From contig NZ_CP160205.1 in assembly GCF_041080815.1 (NCBI RefSeq), positions 1,922,001 to 1,986,000 on the forward strand: a stretch of 64,000 bases of DNA, given 5' to 3'. The translations under genes and the position numbers were made by a program. Below, one piece after another: positions 8,087 to 16,057 of this stretch. Source of the stretch: Mucilaginibacter yixingensis (GTDB taxonomy: Bacteria > Bacteroidota > Bacteroidia > Sphingobacteriales > Sphingobacteriaceae). The notes beneath the pieces are model-generated. The model saw only the letters and a list, made by a program, of their open reading frames with translations, did no database searches and was not told where the DNA came from. Positions within the stretch are counted from its first letter, which is position 1, and each line of letters opens with the position of its first letter.

Positions 8087-8663
8087 ACATTTAATGTCTG
8101 TGTGGCAGGATCAGTCCGCGCACGACAAGCTTTCAGTGGATGAGGTGCTGAAACAGGTTAAAAAGGGAATAAAGGATATTACCAATCAATTGTATTGGGG
8201 TATTGTGGCGATGGTAGCTGTATTGGTACTCACGTTTATTATACTGTTCTTTTTTGTGTTTCAGTCATGGCTAACGTATGTGGGTATTGTTATCATGATG
8301 ATAACCATGCTGCTATATGCCGTAATGATCATCCGTAATTATCGTATTTTAAACAAGCGCGATGCCACGTTGCAGCCTACCGATTATCTGCAGGATCTGA
8401 AACAGTATCAGCGTAACCGGGCCACCACCAACGGCTGGTTCTATTATATTTATGTGCTGCTCATCAGCCTGGGTTTGTCGCTTTACTTTATAGAGATATT
8501 GAGTAACTCGTCATTGCCTTATAAGGTTACGGTTTATGGCCTGTCTATATTATGGCTGTTGTTCCTCACCTTTTATTACAAAAAACGTGTATTTAAGAGC
8601 GAGGAAGAAAAACTGAACCTGATGATTGATCGCCTGGAACGCTTGCAGGGGCAGTTTGAATAA
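8073..8663 (+). CDS. Four-helix membrane protein coupled to the ECF sigma factor
   Basis: 196 residues. A 45-residue cytoplasmic N-terminus (MKDFEHLMSVWQDQ) precedes two pairs of membrane helices (about 46-70 and 73-95; 118-140 and 148-168) and a charged C-terminal helix. It overlaps the sigma-factor gene by 14 bp. Position and the short N-terminal cytoplasmic segment suggest an anti-sigma role, but I see no zinc-binding anti-sigma motif (HxxxCxxC), so this is inference from context. Confidence 0.65.
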   Translation: MKDFEHLMSVWQDQSAHDKLSVDEVLKQVKKGIKDITNQLYWGIVAMVAVLVLTFIILFFFVFQSWLTYVGIVIMMITMLLYAVMIIRNYRILNKRDATLQPTDYLQDLKQYQRNRATTNGWFYYIYVLLISLGLSLYFIEILSNSSLPYKVTVYGLSILWLLFLTFYYKKRVFKSEEEKLNLMIDRLERLQGQFE

Positions 8664-8665
8664 AT

Positions 8666-9184
8666 ATGCCAAACATTATATTCAAAAGAGTTGAGGCTAA
8701 TGACGCTCCGGTACTTTTAGACCTTAGCAGACGGGTATTCTTTGATGCCTTTTATCATCAAAACCGGCCGGAGGATATGGAAGCTTATGCGTCCAAAAAC
8801 TTCACATTGCAACATTTGCAGCAGGAGCTAAGCACATTCGGCAGTCATTTTTACTTTGTTTATGCTGATGATCAACTGGCGGGTTATCTAAAACTAAACT
8901 ACGGACAGGCGCAAAGTGATTTGCACGAAGACCACTCAATGGAAGTTGAGCGCATCTATGTAATTGCCGATTTTCAGGGACAGGGGATCGGTCAGCAATT
9001 AATAGCGTTTGCGTTGCAAAAAGCGCGCGAGGATAACATGCAATCTGTATGGTTAGGTGTGTGGGAGCACAACTATGGCGCTATCAGGTTTTATGAGCGT
9101 TATGGGTTTGTGAGTTTCGGGAGTCACAACTTTATGTTGGGGAGCGATGAGCAGACTGACGTGTTGATGCGGTGTGCGCTATAA
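8666..9184 (+). CDS. GNAT-family N-acetyltransferase
   Basis: 172 residues. The acetyl-CoA-binding motif A is VERIYVIADFQGQGIGQQL (about residues 93-111; Q-x-x-G-x-G/A type), followed by SVWLGVWEHNYGAIRFYERYG, the usual motif B with the tyrosine at the active site. Resembles protein or small-molecule acetyltransferases of the PaiA/SpeG-like group; substrate unknown. It begins 2 bp after the previous stop and is probably co-transcribed with the sigma factor. Confidence 0.85.
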   Translation: MPNIIFKRVEANDAPVLLDLSRRVFFDAFYHQNRPEDMEAYASKNFTLQHLQQELSTFGSHFYFVYADDQLAGYLKLNYGQAQSDLHEDHSMEVERIYVIADFQGQGIGQQLIAFALQKAREDNMQSVWLGVWEHNYGAIRFYERYGFVSFGSHNFMLGSDEQTDVLMRCAL

Positions 9185-9236
9185 ATCAAAAATGCTCCTC
9201 CCGTTGGTTGAGGTGATAGTATAAGGTATTAACAAG

Positions 9237-9264
9237 AAAAGGCCGGGATCGCCCCGGCCTTTTT
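9237..9264. terminator. Bidirectional terminator
   Basis: AAAGGCCGGG (9238-9247) pairs with CCCGGCCTTT (9253-9262) and is flanked by A and T runs on the two sides. It serves the convergent acetyltransferase (plus) and cytochrome (minus) genes. Confidence 0.85.
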
Positions 9265-9293
9265 AGGATATAAAATTTAGACTTAAATACAGC

Positions 9294-9737
9294 TTATTTT
9301 TTCTCGCCTTCATCTTCATCATGGTGCATGCCACCTTCTGGGTGTGCTTTACCATTGTGGCAGGTAACACATGAAATACCGGTTTCCATCATCATGCCCA
9401 AAGAGTCTTTTTTAGCCTCGAAGTATTTTTTATTGATGGCCGATGTCATTTTAAACATCGCGCGGGCTACATTTTTCTCTGGTTTTGCATCGCTGGCAAA
9501 ATCCATTTTGTTAGTAGCAGCATCACGTGCGTGGCAAGCGTTACAGCGCACACCCAAGGCATGTGCCCACTCGTCCATGATATGATCTATCTGCTTGTGC
9601 GTTAAGTTTTTTGGCAGCACTTTCAGGTTTTTGGCTTTTTGCTCTTGTGGCTGTTGCATATTAGCCATTGAGCCAAAAACCACCAGGCCAGTTAGACCCA
9701 GTGTTATGAGTAATTTTTTGTTTGGTTTAAAAGTCAT
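9294..9737 (-). CDS. Dihaem c-type cytochrome, reaction-centre cytochrome family
   Basis: 147 residues. An N-terminal signal or anchor helix (residues 8-24) exports it. Two haem c sites are visible: CNACH at residues 65-69 and CVTCH at 123-127. The segment LPKNLTHKQIDHIMDEWAHA before the first site and the spacing resemble the photosynthetic reaction centre cytochrome c subunit family (PF02276), which is widespread in non-photosynthetic Bacteroidota. The C-terminus is His/Asp/Glu-rich (GGMHHDEDEGEKK). Its haem attachment would need the System I proteins; ccmE and ccmF are at 35.6-38.5 kb. Confidence 0.85.
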   Translation of the reverse strand: MTFKPNKKLLITLGLTGLVVFGSMANMQQPQEQKAKNLKVLPKNLTHKQIDHIMDEWAHALGVRCNACHARDAATNKMDFASDAKPEKNVARAMFKMTSAINKKYFEAKKDSLGMMMETGISCVTCHNGKAHPEGGMHHDEDEGEKK

Positions 9738-9911
9738 AAGTAAGCAAGATTGATGTACCCAAGTTAAGCGTTTTTTACAAATAAATGATAATTGAAAAAA
9801 AATTAACGCGTGATAACACCTATTTGTTGCAAAAAATCTTCAATCTATCGGTTTATATATCAAATGGTCGTTGTAAACCAAGTGTTTAGTAAATAATGGA
9901 GTGGGTAATAA

Positions 9912-9946
9912 ACCGGATGTTCAGTGTTGTAAACTAAACATCCGGT
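9912..9946. terminator. Hairpin downstream of the TPR gene
   Basis: ACCGGATGTT (9912-9921) and AACATCCGGT (9937-9946), perfect 10-bp arms. It begins 27 bp after the stop codon of the minus-strand TPR gene and is followed on that strand by TTATTA. The remaining 165 bp before the cytochrome gene is AT-rich and shows nothing else clear. Confidence 0.5.
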
Positions 9947-9972
9947 GGGTTTTCTTCAGGCGCCTGCTCTGA

Positions 9973-10491
9973 TCAGCTGAGGTTATAGGCATAGGTACGC
10001 GTGGTTTGTATTTTCAGTTCTATACGTTCAATATGTTCCTGCACGTCGTCCACCTGTTCCTTGTCGTCGGCACTAAGCAAAGCCTCGCGGAATAGTCTGG
10101 CGGCTTTTACCCAGTTGTTGTTCTTTTCGGCCAGCTGCCCCATTATTTCATATACGTGCGAGTGTTGCACGCCCGGTACCTGTAATGCTTTGGAACTTAC
10201 GTTTTGTGCCAAAGTGTGCTTGTTTAAAAATAGCAATAGCCGTAAATAAGGCACATAGGCATCTGGAAACGATGGTTCCAGCTCTAAACAGGTTTGGTAA
10301 TGGTAACCAGCCGACTGGTAATCGCCGGTATTATTATAGTGCACTTTACCCAAAAGGTAATGCGCACGGGCATATTTAGCATCGGTATCAATAATCTCGT
10401 TCAGCAGTTTCAGCGTTTTTGGCTGCGTGCCGTATTGATATTCTTCTACCGCCTGAAGATACTTTTCTTCAATAGTAAAATAAATGTCCAT
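9973..10491 (-). CDS. Tetratricopeptide repeat protein
   Basis: 172 residues made of three to four TPR units (for example RAHYLLGKVHYNNTGDYQSA near 40, PDAYVPYLRLLLFLNKH near 75, YEIMGQLAEKNNNWVKAARL near 114). No signal peptide or membrane helix, so it should be a cytoplasmic interaction scaffold. Partner unknown; it has no close neighbour on its strand other than the small ORF 85 bp upstream. Confidence 0.75.
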   Translation of the reverse strand: MDIYFTIEEKYLQAVEEYQYGTQPKTLKLLNEIIDTDAKYARAHYLLGKVHYNNTGDYQSAGYHYQTCLELEPSFPDAYVPYLRLLLFLNKHTLAQNVSSKALQVPGVQHSHVYEIMGQLAEKNNNWVKAARLFREALLSADDKEQVDDVQEHIERIELKIQTTRTYAYNLS

Positions 10492-10575
10492 ATCAGTTTA
10501 ATACGCGTTAAGCGCATTTATAAAATGTTGTAAATAAATTGATTGTTAAGTTTCTGGTTTACTTAAAAACAGAAA

Positions 10576-10674
10576 CTATACGGGGAACGAGAAAGGCATG
10601 GCAAATGCAATACCTTTCCCGTGCATGGCCAGGGGGCGCATGTCAGTATGGCGGTATGTAGTAAACTTTAGCAT
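10576..10674 (-). CDS. Candidate 32-residue small ORF
   Basis: Reads MLKFTTYRHTDMRPLAMHGK followed by GIAFAMPFSFPV and a TAG stop. Support: an ATG start, a Bacteroidota -7 element TATTTTTG (10701-10694 on the minus strand) 20 bp upstream, and a composition (Met, Phe, Pro, His) unlike noncoding repeats. Against it: very short, no Shine-Dalgarno-like sequence, and no family I can name. It could equally be part of the leader of the TPR gene that starts 85 bp downstream. Confidence 0.3.
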   Translation of the reverse strand: MLKFTTYRHTDMRPLAMHGKGIAFAMPFSFPV

Positions 10675-10732
10675 TTGCGTTATTTATTTTTTACAAAAAT
10701 AACAAAATCAACTTCGTAATTCCAAATAAAGG

Positions 10733-11287
10733 TTAGCGCAATAGCTGCGTGCCGAAGTACAATTCGGTAAAAATGTGCCAGTTTGATTGTAATATGTATG
10801 TCTCCCGTTCCAGCACCGTTAGCCGGTCGGCCATAAACTCAGCCTCAAAAGGGAGGTCTTTAAAGAATGGCCACAAGTAATTAAAAGCATCACCGGGAAT
10901 ACTGCGCACAACCGTGATATGCGGAATAAAGCTTTTAGTTGTTATGCGCATCTGCTGCCTTAGTAGTTTAAACCAGTTGTTGGTGCGTTCATCGTCAGCC
11001 AGTGCGGCAAAAATGGTGTACTTATCGCCGCTCATAAAATGTTTAAACCCGTTGATTTTAAGTTTGACAGGTGGCAGCATCCCTAGCGGTCCCGCCATGC
11101 TCCTGATAGCGGGCTGCGCATGGAAAGGCTTGCATCGCGTTTGGCTGTTAATACTGATATGTGCCTTAGAATGCAGGCTGTTAAACTCACCAATTTTACG
11201 GGCCGACGCACGTTTATAGCGATCAATCTCGGCTTTGATCTCTGCCGGTGGCGAGATAATCATCAGGTAATCAGTATACGATGTCAT
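10733..11287 (-). CDS. 2'-5' RNA ligase / 2H phosphoesterase superfamily protein
   Basis: 184 residues. The two catalytic H-x-S/T motifs of the 2H phosphoesterase fold are visible: HISINS at about residue 43 and HITVVRS at about 125. Bacterial members of the LigT/2'-5' RNA ligase group act on 2'-5' or cyclic phosphate RNA ends, but the natural substrate is usually unknown. It is divergent from dinB with a 73-bp gap. Confidence 0.8.
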   Translation of the reverse strand: MTSYTDYLMIISPPAEIKAEIDRYKRASARKIGEFNSLHSKAHISINSQTRCKPFHAQPAIRSMAGPLGMLPPVKLKINGFKHFMSGDKYTIFAALADDERTNNWFKLLRQQMRITTKSFIPHITVVRSIPGDAFNYLWPFFKDLPFEAEFMADRLTVLERETYILQSNWHIFTELYFGTQLLR

Positions 11288-11360
11288 GTTTATCAGGATA
11301 AAAATCGGACAATAAAATTGCTAATTATTTTAGTATTTATATAAAATATTTTTCAACTTT

Positions 11361-12551
11361 GTGATGATGGATCTCAAGCGTTATATCGTCCATATTGATC
11401 TCGATTCCTTTTTCGTATCTGTTGAGCGGAAGTTTAATCCAGAGCTTATTGGCAAGCCCGTGTTGATTGGCGGCTCGGTAGAGCGTGGGGTGGTGGCGTC
11501 CTGCAGCTATGAGGCGCGCAAGTTTGGCGTCCACTCGGCTATGCCAATGAGAACGGCGTTGAGGCTGTGTCCGGATGCTATTGTAATTCGGGGATCGCAT
11601 GGTAAATATGGTGAAGCATCGCGCGAGGTGACACAGATTATCCATGATACGGTGCCGCTTTACCAGAAATCATCGGTTGATGAATTTTATATCGACCTAA
11701 CTGGTATGGATCGATATTATGATTGTTATGAGTTTGCCAGCGCCCTGCGGCAAAAAGTGATTCACGAAACGGGATTGCCTATTTCATTTGGCATGGCATC
11801 GTGCAAAACCGTTGCTAAGATGGCTACCAACCAGGCAAAGCCTAACGGGCAATTGTTTGTACCGCATGGTAAAGAGAAAGAGTTTTTAGCACCGCTGGCC
11901 ATCAGCAAGATTCCTATGTTGGGCGAAAAAACCTGCCAAAAGCTTTATCAATATGGCATCGAAAAGATTGGCGACCTGCAAAAGGTAAACCTGAAATTTC
12001 TGGAGGCCATATTCGGTAAATCGGGTTTATTTATCTATGAGAAAGCTAATGGGATTGATCATGGCGAGATTGTACCGCACTCTGAACGTAAATCTATCTC
12101 TACCGAAAATACTTTTCACAATGATGTGTCTGAACGCAAAGTACTGGAAAGCACATTGGTATCTATGACCGAAGAGCTGGCCGGCAAACTGCGCCGCGAA
12201 GGCATGGTGGCATCATGTCTGGCTATTAAGATCCGTTATAATAATTTTGAAACGCACACCGTGCAAGAGAAAATTGCCCTTACGGCTGCAGAACATATTT
12301 TGATACCTGGCATTAAAAACTTGCTAAGCAAAGCCTGGAACGGCCACCGGCCCGTACGGCTGATAGGGGTAAGGCTGAGTGATCTATGTCCGGGAAGTTA
12401 TCAGATCAATTTGTTTGAAGATAATGAGGAGCGCATCCGCCTGTACCAGGCGATGGATAAGATCAACTTTAAGTTTGGCGATAAAACGGTGTGCCGCGCC
12501 GCAGGGATGGAGATTGGTACGCGCAATTTTAATCCGTTTATGAAAGGATGA
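11361..12551 (+). CDS. dinB: DNA polymerase IV (Y-family translesion polymerase)
   Basis: 396 residues. It copies past damaged template bases with low fidelity. The palm domain shows HIDLDSFFVSVE (first metal-binding Asp) and SVDEFYIDLTGMD (second acidic pair), and the fingers VVASCSYEARKFGVHSAMP. Near residue 348 QINLF fits the pentapeptide that binds the beta sliding clamp, in the expected C-terminal tail. The start is a GTG at 11361 followed by two ATG codons, so the exact N-terminus is open by two residues. No LexA box was identified. Confidence 0.92.
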   Translation: MMMDLKRYIVHIDLDSFFVSVERKFNPELIGKPVLIGGSVERGVVASCSYEARKFGVHSAMPMRTALRLCPDAIVIRGSHGKYGEASREVTQIIHDTVPLYQKSSVDEFYIDLTGMDRYYDCYEFASALRQKVIHETGLPISFGMASCKTVAKMATNQAKPNGQLFVPHGKEKEFLAPLAISKIPMLGEKTCQKLYQYGIEKIGDLQKVNLKFLEAIFGKSGLFIYEKANGIDHGEIVPHSERKSISTENTFHNDVSERKVLESTLVSMTEELAGKLRREGMVASCLAIKIRYNNFETHTVQEKIALTAAEHILIPGIKNLLSKAWNGHRPVRLIGVRLSDLCPGSYQINLFEDNEERIRLYQAMDKINFKFGDKTVCRAAGMEIGTRNFNPFMKG

Positions 12552-12587
12552 GTGGGAGATTAGTGATAGATTAATCTTATCCACCAC

Positions 12588-12787
12588 GCAGTCGCTCGGC
12601 TCCAGCCATTAGGCGTTGGGTAGATGTTAAAATCCCCTCTTGAGAGGGGGCGCGTTGACGGTGCGGCTGTAGGGGTGTGTCATTCGAACGTATAAAGGAC
12701 ACACCCCTCCACCCCTCTCAAGAGGGGAATCGCACTATTCCACCGCTTCTTTTATCTTTCCTACACCTATTGGCTGAGCCGAGCGAC
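12588..12787. repeat. Outer inverted repeat, GCAGTCGCTCGGCTCCAGCC family
   Basis: GCAGTCGCTCGGCTCCAGCC (12588-12607) is partly complementary to TGGCTGAGCCGAGCGAC (12771-12787). The left arm is the same element as at 31576-31718 and 54551-54594, where it is longer. It encloses the unrelated hairpin at 12634-12727. Confidence 0.6.
12634..12727. repeat. Inner palindrome CCCCTCTTGAGAGGGG
   Basis: CCCCTCTTGAGAGGGG (12634-12649) is the exact reverse complement of CCCCTCTCAAGAGGGG (12712-12727), and AGGGGTGTGTC (12671-12681) pairs with GACACACCCCT (12698-12708). Each outer arm is also nearly self-complementary. The whole can fold into one 94-base hairpin, typical of REP-like mobile palindromes. Confidence 0.7.
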
Positions 12788-12799
12788 AGCGGGGATAAA

Positions 12800-12833
12800 A
12801 GAAAAAGCCAGCTTTCCGCTGGCTTTTTCTTTT
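12800..12833. terminator. Bidirectional terminator between dinB and murA
   Basis: AGAAAAAGCCAGC (12800-12812) and GCTGGCTTTTTCT (12818-12830), a perfect 13-bp stem with A and T tracts. It lies 24 bp from the murA stop and ends its minus-strand transcript. Confidence 0.85.
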
Positions 12834-12856
12834 ATGGAATTGATCACTACAATCAA

Positions 12857-14164
12857 TTATATCCTTTTAATATCAGCACCTAGTGCTTGCAGACGTTGAT
12901 CAATATGCTGATAACCGCGCTCTATTTGCTCAATGTTGTAAATGGTTGATTTACCCTGAGCAGACAGCGCTGCAATAAGCAGCGATACGCCGGCACGGAT
13001 ATCAGGCGAGGTCATAGAGATGCCGCGCAGTTTTACCTGGTTATCAAGGCCGATAACGGTTGCACGGTGCGGATCACACAGGATAATCTGGGCGCCCATA
13101 TCCAGCAGTTTATCTACAAAGAACAGGCGGCTTTCGAACATTTTCTGATGAATCAGTACTGATCCTTTGGCTTGTATAGCCACTACCAATACGATGCTCA
13201 GCAAGTCGGGCGTGAAGCCTGGCCATGGTGCATCAGCAATAGTCATGATAGAACCATCGATAAATGTCTCTATCTCGTAATGCTCTTGAGCTGGGATGTA
13301 AATATCATCGCCACGTAGTTCCATTTTGATGCCCAGGCGGCGGAATACATCTGGGATAATACCCAGTTCCTGGTATTGTACATCTTTAATGGTGATCTCA
13401 GAGCCGGTCATGGCAGCCAGACCAATGAAAGAGCCAATCTCAATCATATCCGGCAGCATGCGGTGCTCGGTACCACCAAGGCGTTCCACACCATTGATGG
13501 TAAGTAGGTTAGAGCCGATGCCTTTAATGTCTGCACCCATGCGGTTCAGCATTTTGCAAAGTTGTTGCAGGTAAGGCTCGCAGGCCGCGTTATAAATAAT
13601 GGTTTCGCCTTTTGACAGAACAGCAGCCATCACCACGTTGGCCGTACCGGTAACCGATGCCTCATCCAGCAGGATGTAAGTACCATGCAGATTGCTGGCA
13701 TCTACATTAAAAAAGCCTGTCTCTGGGTTGTAATCAAAGCGTGCGCCCAGTTTTTCAAACCCCAGGAAGTGCGTGTCTAACCTGCGGCGACCAATTTTGT
13801 CGCCTCCTGGCTTAGGGATAGACGCCTTGCCGAAACGAGCCAGCAGCGGACCCACAATCATGATAGAACCCCGCAGGCTGCCACCTTTTTGTTTAAAGGT
13901 CTCTGATTCAAAAAAGTTCAGATCGATGTTTTTGGCTTCAAAGCTGTAAGTGTCACCACTCAATCGCTCCACGGTTACGCCCATGTCGCCAAGCAGCTCT
14001 ATCAGTTTGTTAACATCTTTAATATCAGGTATGTTGCTGATGGTTACTTTTTCCTCCGTCAGCAATACTGCCGAGATCACCTGCAGTGCTTCATTTTTGG
14101 CACCCTGTGGCACAATCTCGCCTTTTAGCGGTTTTCCGCCTATAATTTCAAATGCGTTAGTCAT
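12857..14164 (-). CDS. murA: UDP-N-acetylglucosamine 1-carboxyvinyltransferase (Asp-type MurA)
   Basis: 435 residues, full length. It catalyses the first committed step of peptidoglycan synthesis: transfer of enolpyruvate from PEP to UDP-GlcNAc. Family marks are GAKNEALQVI (residues 21-30, active-site Lys-Asn) and RRRLDTHFLGFEKLGA. The loop that in E. coli holds Cys115 reads PGGDKIGRRR, with Asp122 in the Cys position. MurA enzymes with Asp here (as in Mycobacterium) remain active but are not alkylated by fosfomycin. Downstream of the DUF4290 gene by 86 bp and probably co-transcribed from the promoter at 15074. Confidence 0.95.
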   Translation of the reverse strand: MTNAFEIIGGKPLKGEIVPQGAKNEALQVISAVLLTEEKVTISNIPDIKDVNKLIELLGDMGVTVERLSGDTYSFEAKNIDLNFFESETFKQKGGSLRGSIMIVGPLLARFGKASIPKPGGDKIGRRRLDTHFLGFEKLGARFDYNPETGFFNVDASNLHGTYILLDEASVTGTANVVMAAVLSKGETIIYNAACEPYLQQLCKMLNRMGADIKGIGSNLLTINGVERLGGTEHRMLPDMIEIGSFIGLAAMTGSEITIKDVQYQELGIIPDVFRRLGIKMELRGDDIYIPAQEHYEIETFIDGSIMTIADAPWPGFTPDLLSIVLVVAIQAKGSVLIHQKMFESRLFFVDKLLDMGAQIILCDPHRATVIGLDNQVKLRGISMTSPDIRAGVSLLIAALSAQGKSTIYNIEQIERGYQHIDQRLQALGADIKRI

Positions 14165-14250
14165 AAATAGATATCCGTCAATGTTTAACAGCTTGCGGTA
14201 GCGGATTATTGTCCGGCACCAAAACTATTAAATGTTGTCAACTATTACCG

Positions 14251-14976
14251 TTAATACTTTCTGCCGTTGTTGTTATTATTACGGCTACGGTTCTGGTTGT
14301 TGTTATTGTTACGGTTGTTGTTATTGTTACGGTTTTGATTGTTCTGGCCGCCTTTATTGTTCTGGTTGTTGTTTTTGTTACGTGCCGGGTTAGGGTTAAC
14401 GGTGCGCAGGTCAACACGGTTCAGATTCACGTTATCTTCCAGTTGCAGTTCGCCTTTAGACATTTCACGTAAATCAGCCAGGATGCTTTCGTCAGCAACA
14501 GAGTCTTTGTTCCATTGCACGTAGGCCATCTTCATAAAATTGGCAATAGCTTGCACCATGTGTTGCTTACGGGCGGGCTCGTCAATACTTTTGGCTTTCT
14601 CCATCATCAGCTCAATAGTTTTACCGTAATGACGGTAGCGCATACGCTGATGCGGATAACGCAGCACTTCTGGCTTAATATGAATAGCCTCTGGCGATGG
14701 CACCGGGTATGGAGAGTCTACATCTATCTTAAAATCAGAGATGATGTGCAGGTGATCCCACAGTTTGTGTTTAAAGTCGGCCACATCACGCAGGTGTGGG
14801 TTCAAAAAGCCCATCAGTTCTATCACCACTTGTGCGTAGCGGTTACGTTCTTCTTTGGTAGGCAGTTCTACAATGTACTTTACCATGTTTTGTACATTGC
14901 GGCCATACTCAGATAATAACAGTTTTTTTCTGGTAGAGTTGTAATCAAACTCTCCAGGCTTAATATTTTGAGCCAT
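14251..14976 (-). CDS. DUF4290 family protein with Asn-rich tail
   Basis: 241 residues. The first 190 form the soluble, helical DUF4290 domain (MAQNIKPGEFDYNSTRKKL; PHLRDVADFKHKLWDH; YPHQRMRYRHYGKTIELM), a family found almost only in Bacteroidota and often next to murA. Function unknown. From about residue 195 the chain is Asn/Arg/Gln-rich low complexity (runs of four to five Asn), likely disordered and possibly nucleic-acid-binding. Transcribed with murA from a clear promoter upstream. Confidence 0.85.
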   Translation of the reverse strand: MAQNIKPGEFDYNSTRKKLLLSEYGRNVQNMVKYIVELPTKEERNRYAQVVIELMGFLNPHLRDVADFKHKLWDHLHIISDFKIDVDSPYPVPSPEAIHIKPEVLRYPHQRMRYRHYGKTIELMMEKAKSIDEPARKQHMVQAIANFMKMAYVQWNKDSVADESILADLREMSKGELQLEDNVNLNRVDLRTVNPNPARNKNNNQNNKGGQNNQNRNNNNNRNNNNNQNRSRNNNNNGRKY

Positions 14977-15073
14977 GCTAAAATTTAAATAAGTGAATTT
15001 GGTATTTCAGCGCAGACATCTTTCCCGGCATTTAACAGGTTAGCGAGGCCAAAATTGAATTATTGTAGAAATG

Positions 15074-15103
15074 CAAATATAGACGATTTGTTTTAGTTGT
15101 CAA
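15074..15103 (-). promoter_or_regulatory. Promoter of the DUF4290-murA operon
   Basis: Minus strand: TTG (15103-15101), 19-bp spacer, TATATTTG (15081-15074), an exact Bacteroidota -7 box. The predicted leader is about 90 nt. Confidence 0.7.
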
Positions 15104-15131
15104 GTAGTAATGACCAGAGATAGGTAATTAG

Positions 15132-15338
15132 TTAATCAGCTACCTGCTGTATTGGGGGTGTGAGATAGACGACGATAACGCCGACGTAACTGAAGAGCAA
15201 TCCCAATAATAAGCCCAACGCGCCGCCAATGCTTCTTTTTGAACCTGCCCTGTATCCCCAAATGCATGGGATGAGCCCCAATGGCAGGCTTAGAACAATT
15301 AGTTCTGGTGTGCCTATGTTTAAAAATCCTAAAGTCAT
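15132..15338 (-). CDS. Small two-helix membrane protein (paralogue of the next gene)
   Basis: 68 residues. Two membrane helices flank a short basic loop, IWGYRAGSKRSIGGALG. The sequence aligns with the first 70 residues of the neighbour at 15381 (shared WGY(R/K)xGxxRSIG...LLLG), so the pair is a tandem duplication. This copy lacks the C-terminal SHOCT segment. Function unknown; perhaps an envelope-stress or assembly protein. Confidence 0.6.
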   Translation of the reverse strand: MTLGFLNIGTPELIVLSLPLGLIPCIWGYRAGSKRSIGGALGLLLGLLFSYVGVIVVYLTPPIQQVAD

Positions 15339-15380
15339 GAAATTGATATTATTTAAGGTTGTTGGTTAAAATTCTAAAGA

Positions 15381-15668
15381 TCAGCCTAATATTCGTGTTT
15401 TCTGGTCCTGATATTCTTGCTCGGTAATAGCGCCGCTGTCTAGCAGTTGTTTGTATTTCTGCAATTCGTCTGCAGCAGAGTTGAGTTTTGAGGGCATTAG
15501 ATAAACAATGATAATACCTATATAACTTAAAAAGAAACCCAGCAATAAGCCAACAATAGCCCCAATGCTACGTTGCGCGCCAACCTTGTAGCCCCATATA
15601 GAAGGTATAACAACTGTAATGAGGAAACTTGAAAGCAGAAAAATAATTTCCGTAGTGCCTAAAGCCAT
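15381..15668 (-). CDS. Small membrane protein with C-terminal SHOCT domain
   Basis: 95 residues. Two membrane helices (about 7-28 and 37-60) with IWGYKVGAQRSIGAIVGL between, then a SHOCT-type segment at the C-terminus (ELQKYKQLLDSGAITEQEY, ending KTRILG). SHOCT is a short helical oligomerisation module found at the ends of many membrane proteins. 42 bp upstream of its shorter paralogue on the same strand. Confidence 0.7.
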   Translation of the reverse strand: MALGTTEIIFLLSSFLITVVIPSIWGYKVGAQRSIGAIVGLLLGFFLSYIGIIIVYLMPSKLNSAADELQKYKQLLDSGAITEQEYQDQKTRILG

Positions 15669-15743
15669 GTTTGTTAATGTTTAGGTAATTGGTTTATTAC
15701 ATTAAAGGTATTAACAAATAATGGCATGTCCAGCCGTAGGCCA

Positions 15744-15772
15744 ATAAAAAAAGCCCCTATCCGGGGCTTTTC
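15744..15772. terminator. Terminator after the 51-residue gene
   Basis: AAAAGCCCC (15749-15757) pairs with GGGGCTTTT (15763-15771) around TATCC. It lies just beyond the stop of the minus-strand small gene at 15775. Confidence 0.7.
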
Positions 15773-15774
15773 TA

Positions 15775-15930
15775 TTAGTGGTGTGTATTTTTGCCGCCTC
15801 TGTGGTTGCCGCCGGCCATCTCTTTGGCGGCGTTGCTTTTTTGTTCTTTAGAGGCTTTCGGATCGCGCATTTGTTTTGACGCGGTTGATTTGTTTGCAGT
15901 AGTTCCGGTTTTCTCTTTGGTAGTTGCCAT
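15775..15930 (-). CDS. Small hydrophilic protein, 51 residues
   Basis: Starts MATTKEKTGTTANKSTASKQ and ends GGNHRGGKNTHH. It has no hydrophobic segment, is rich in Lys, Thr, Ala and Gly, and contains MRDPKASKEQKSNAAKEMAGG. Composition is like that of small stress-related, probably disordered proteins (Con-10/KGG type), but the match is loose. It has its own terminator 3 bp after the stop, which supports a real transcript. Distances to neighbours suggest it is monocistronic. Confidence 0.6.
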   Translation of the reverse strand: MATTKEKTGTTANKSTASKQMRDPKASKEQKSNAAKEMAGGNHRGGKNTHH

Positions 15931-16057
15931 AACTATAAAAATTAAGTTGATACTAATTTTAGAATAGGCTAAGAGATGGTTTTGTTTTTCTTTTAGATTA
16001 ATTTAATTAATCTTTAGATTGGTTGTTTTGTAGGTGAGGATCGATATAGGTTGGTTA

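Larger units (their letters stand above)
12552..12856. other. 305-bp gene-free gap filled by nested palindromic repeats and a terminator
   Basis: Between dinB and murA, which converge. It contains an outer inverted repeat (12588-12607 against 12771-12787), an inner long hairpin (12634-12727) and a strong terminator (12800-12833). No protein frame is credible here. Confidence 0.7.
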
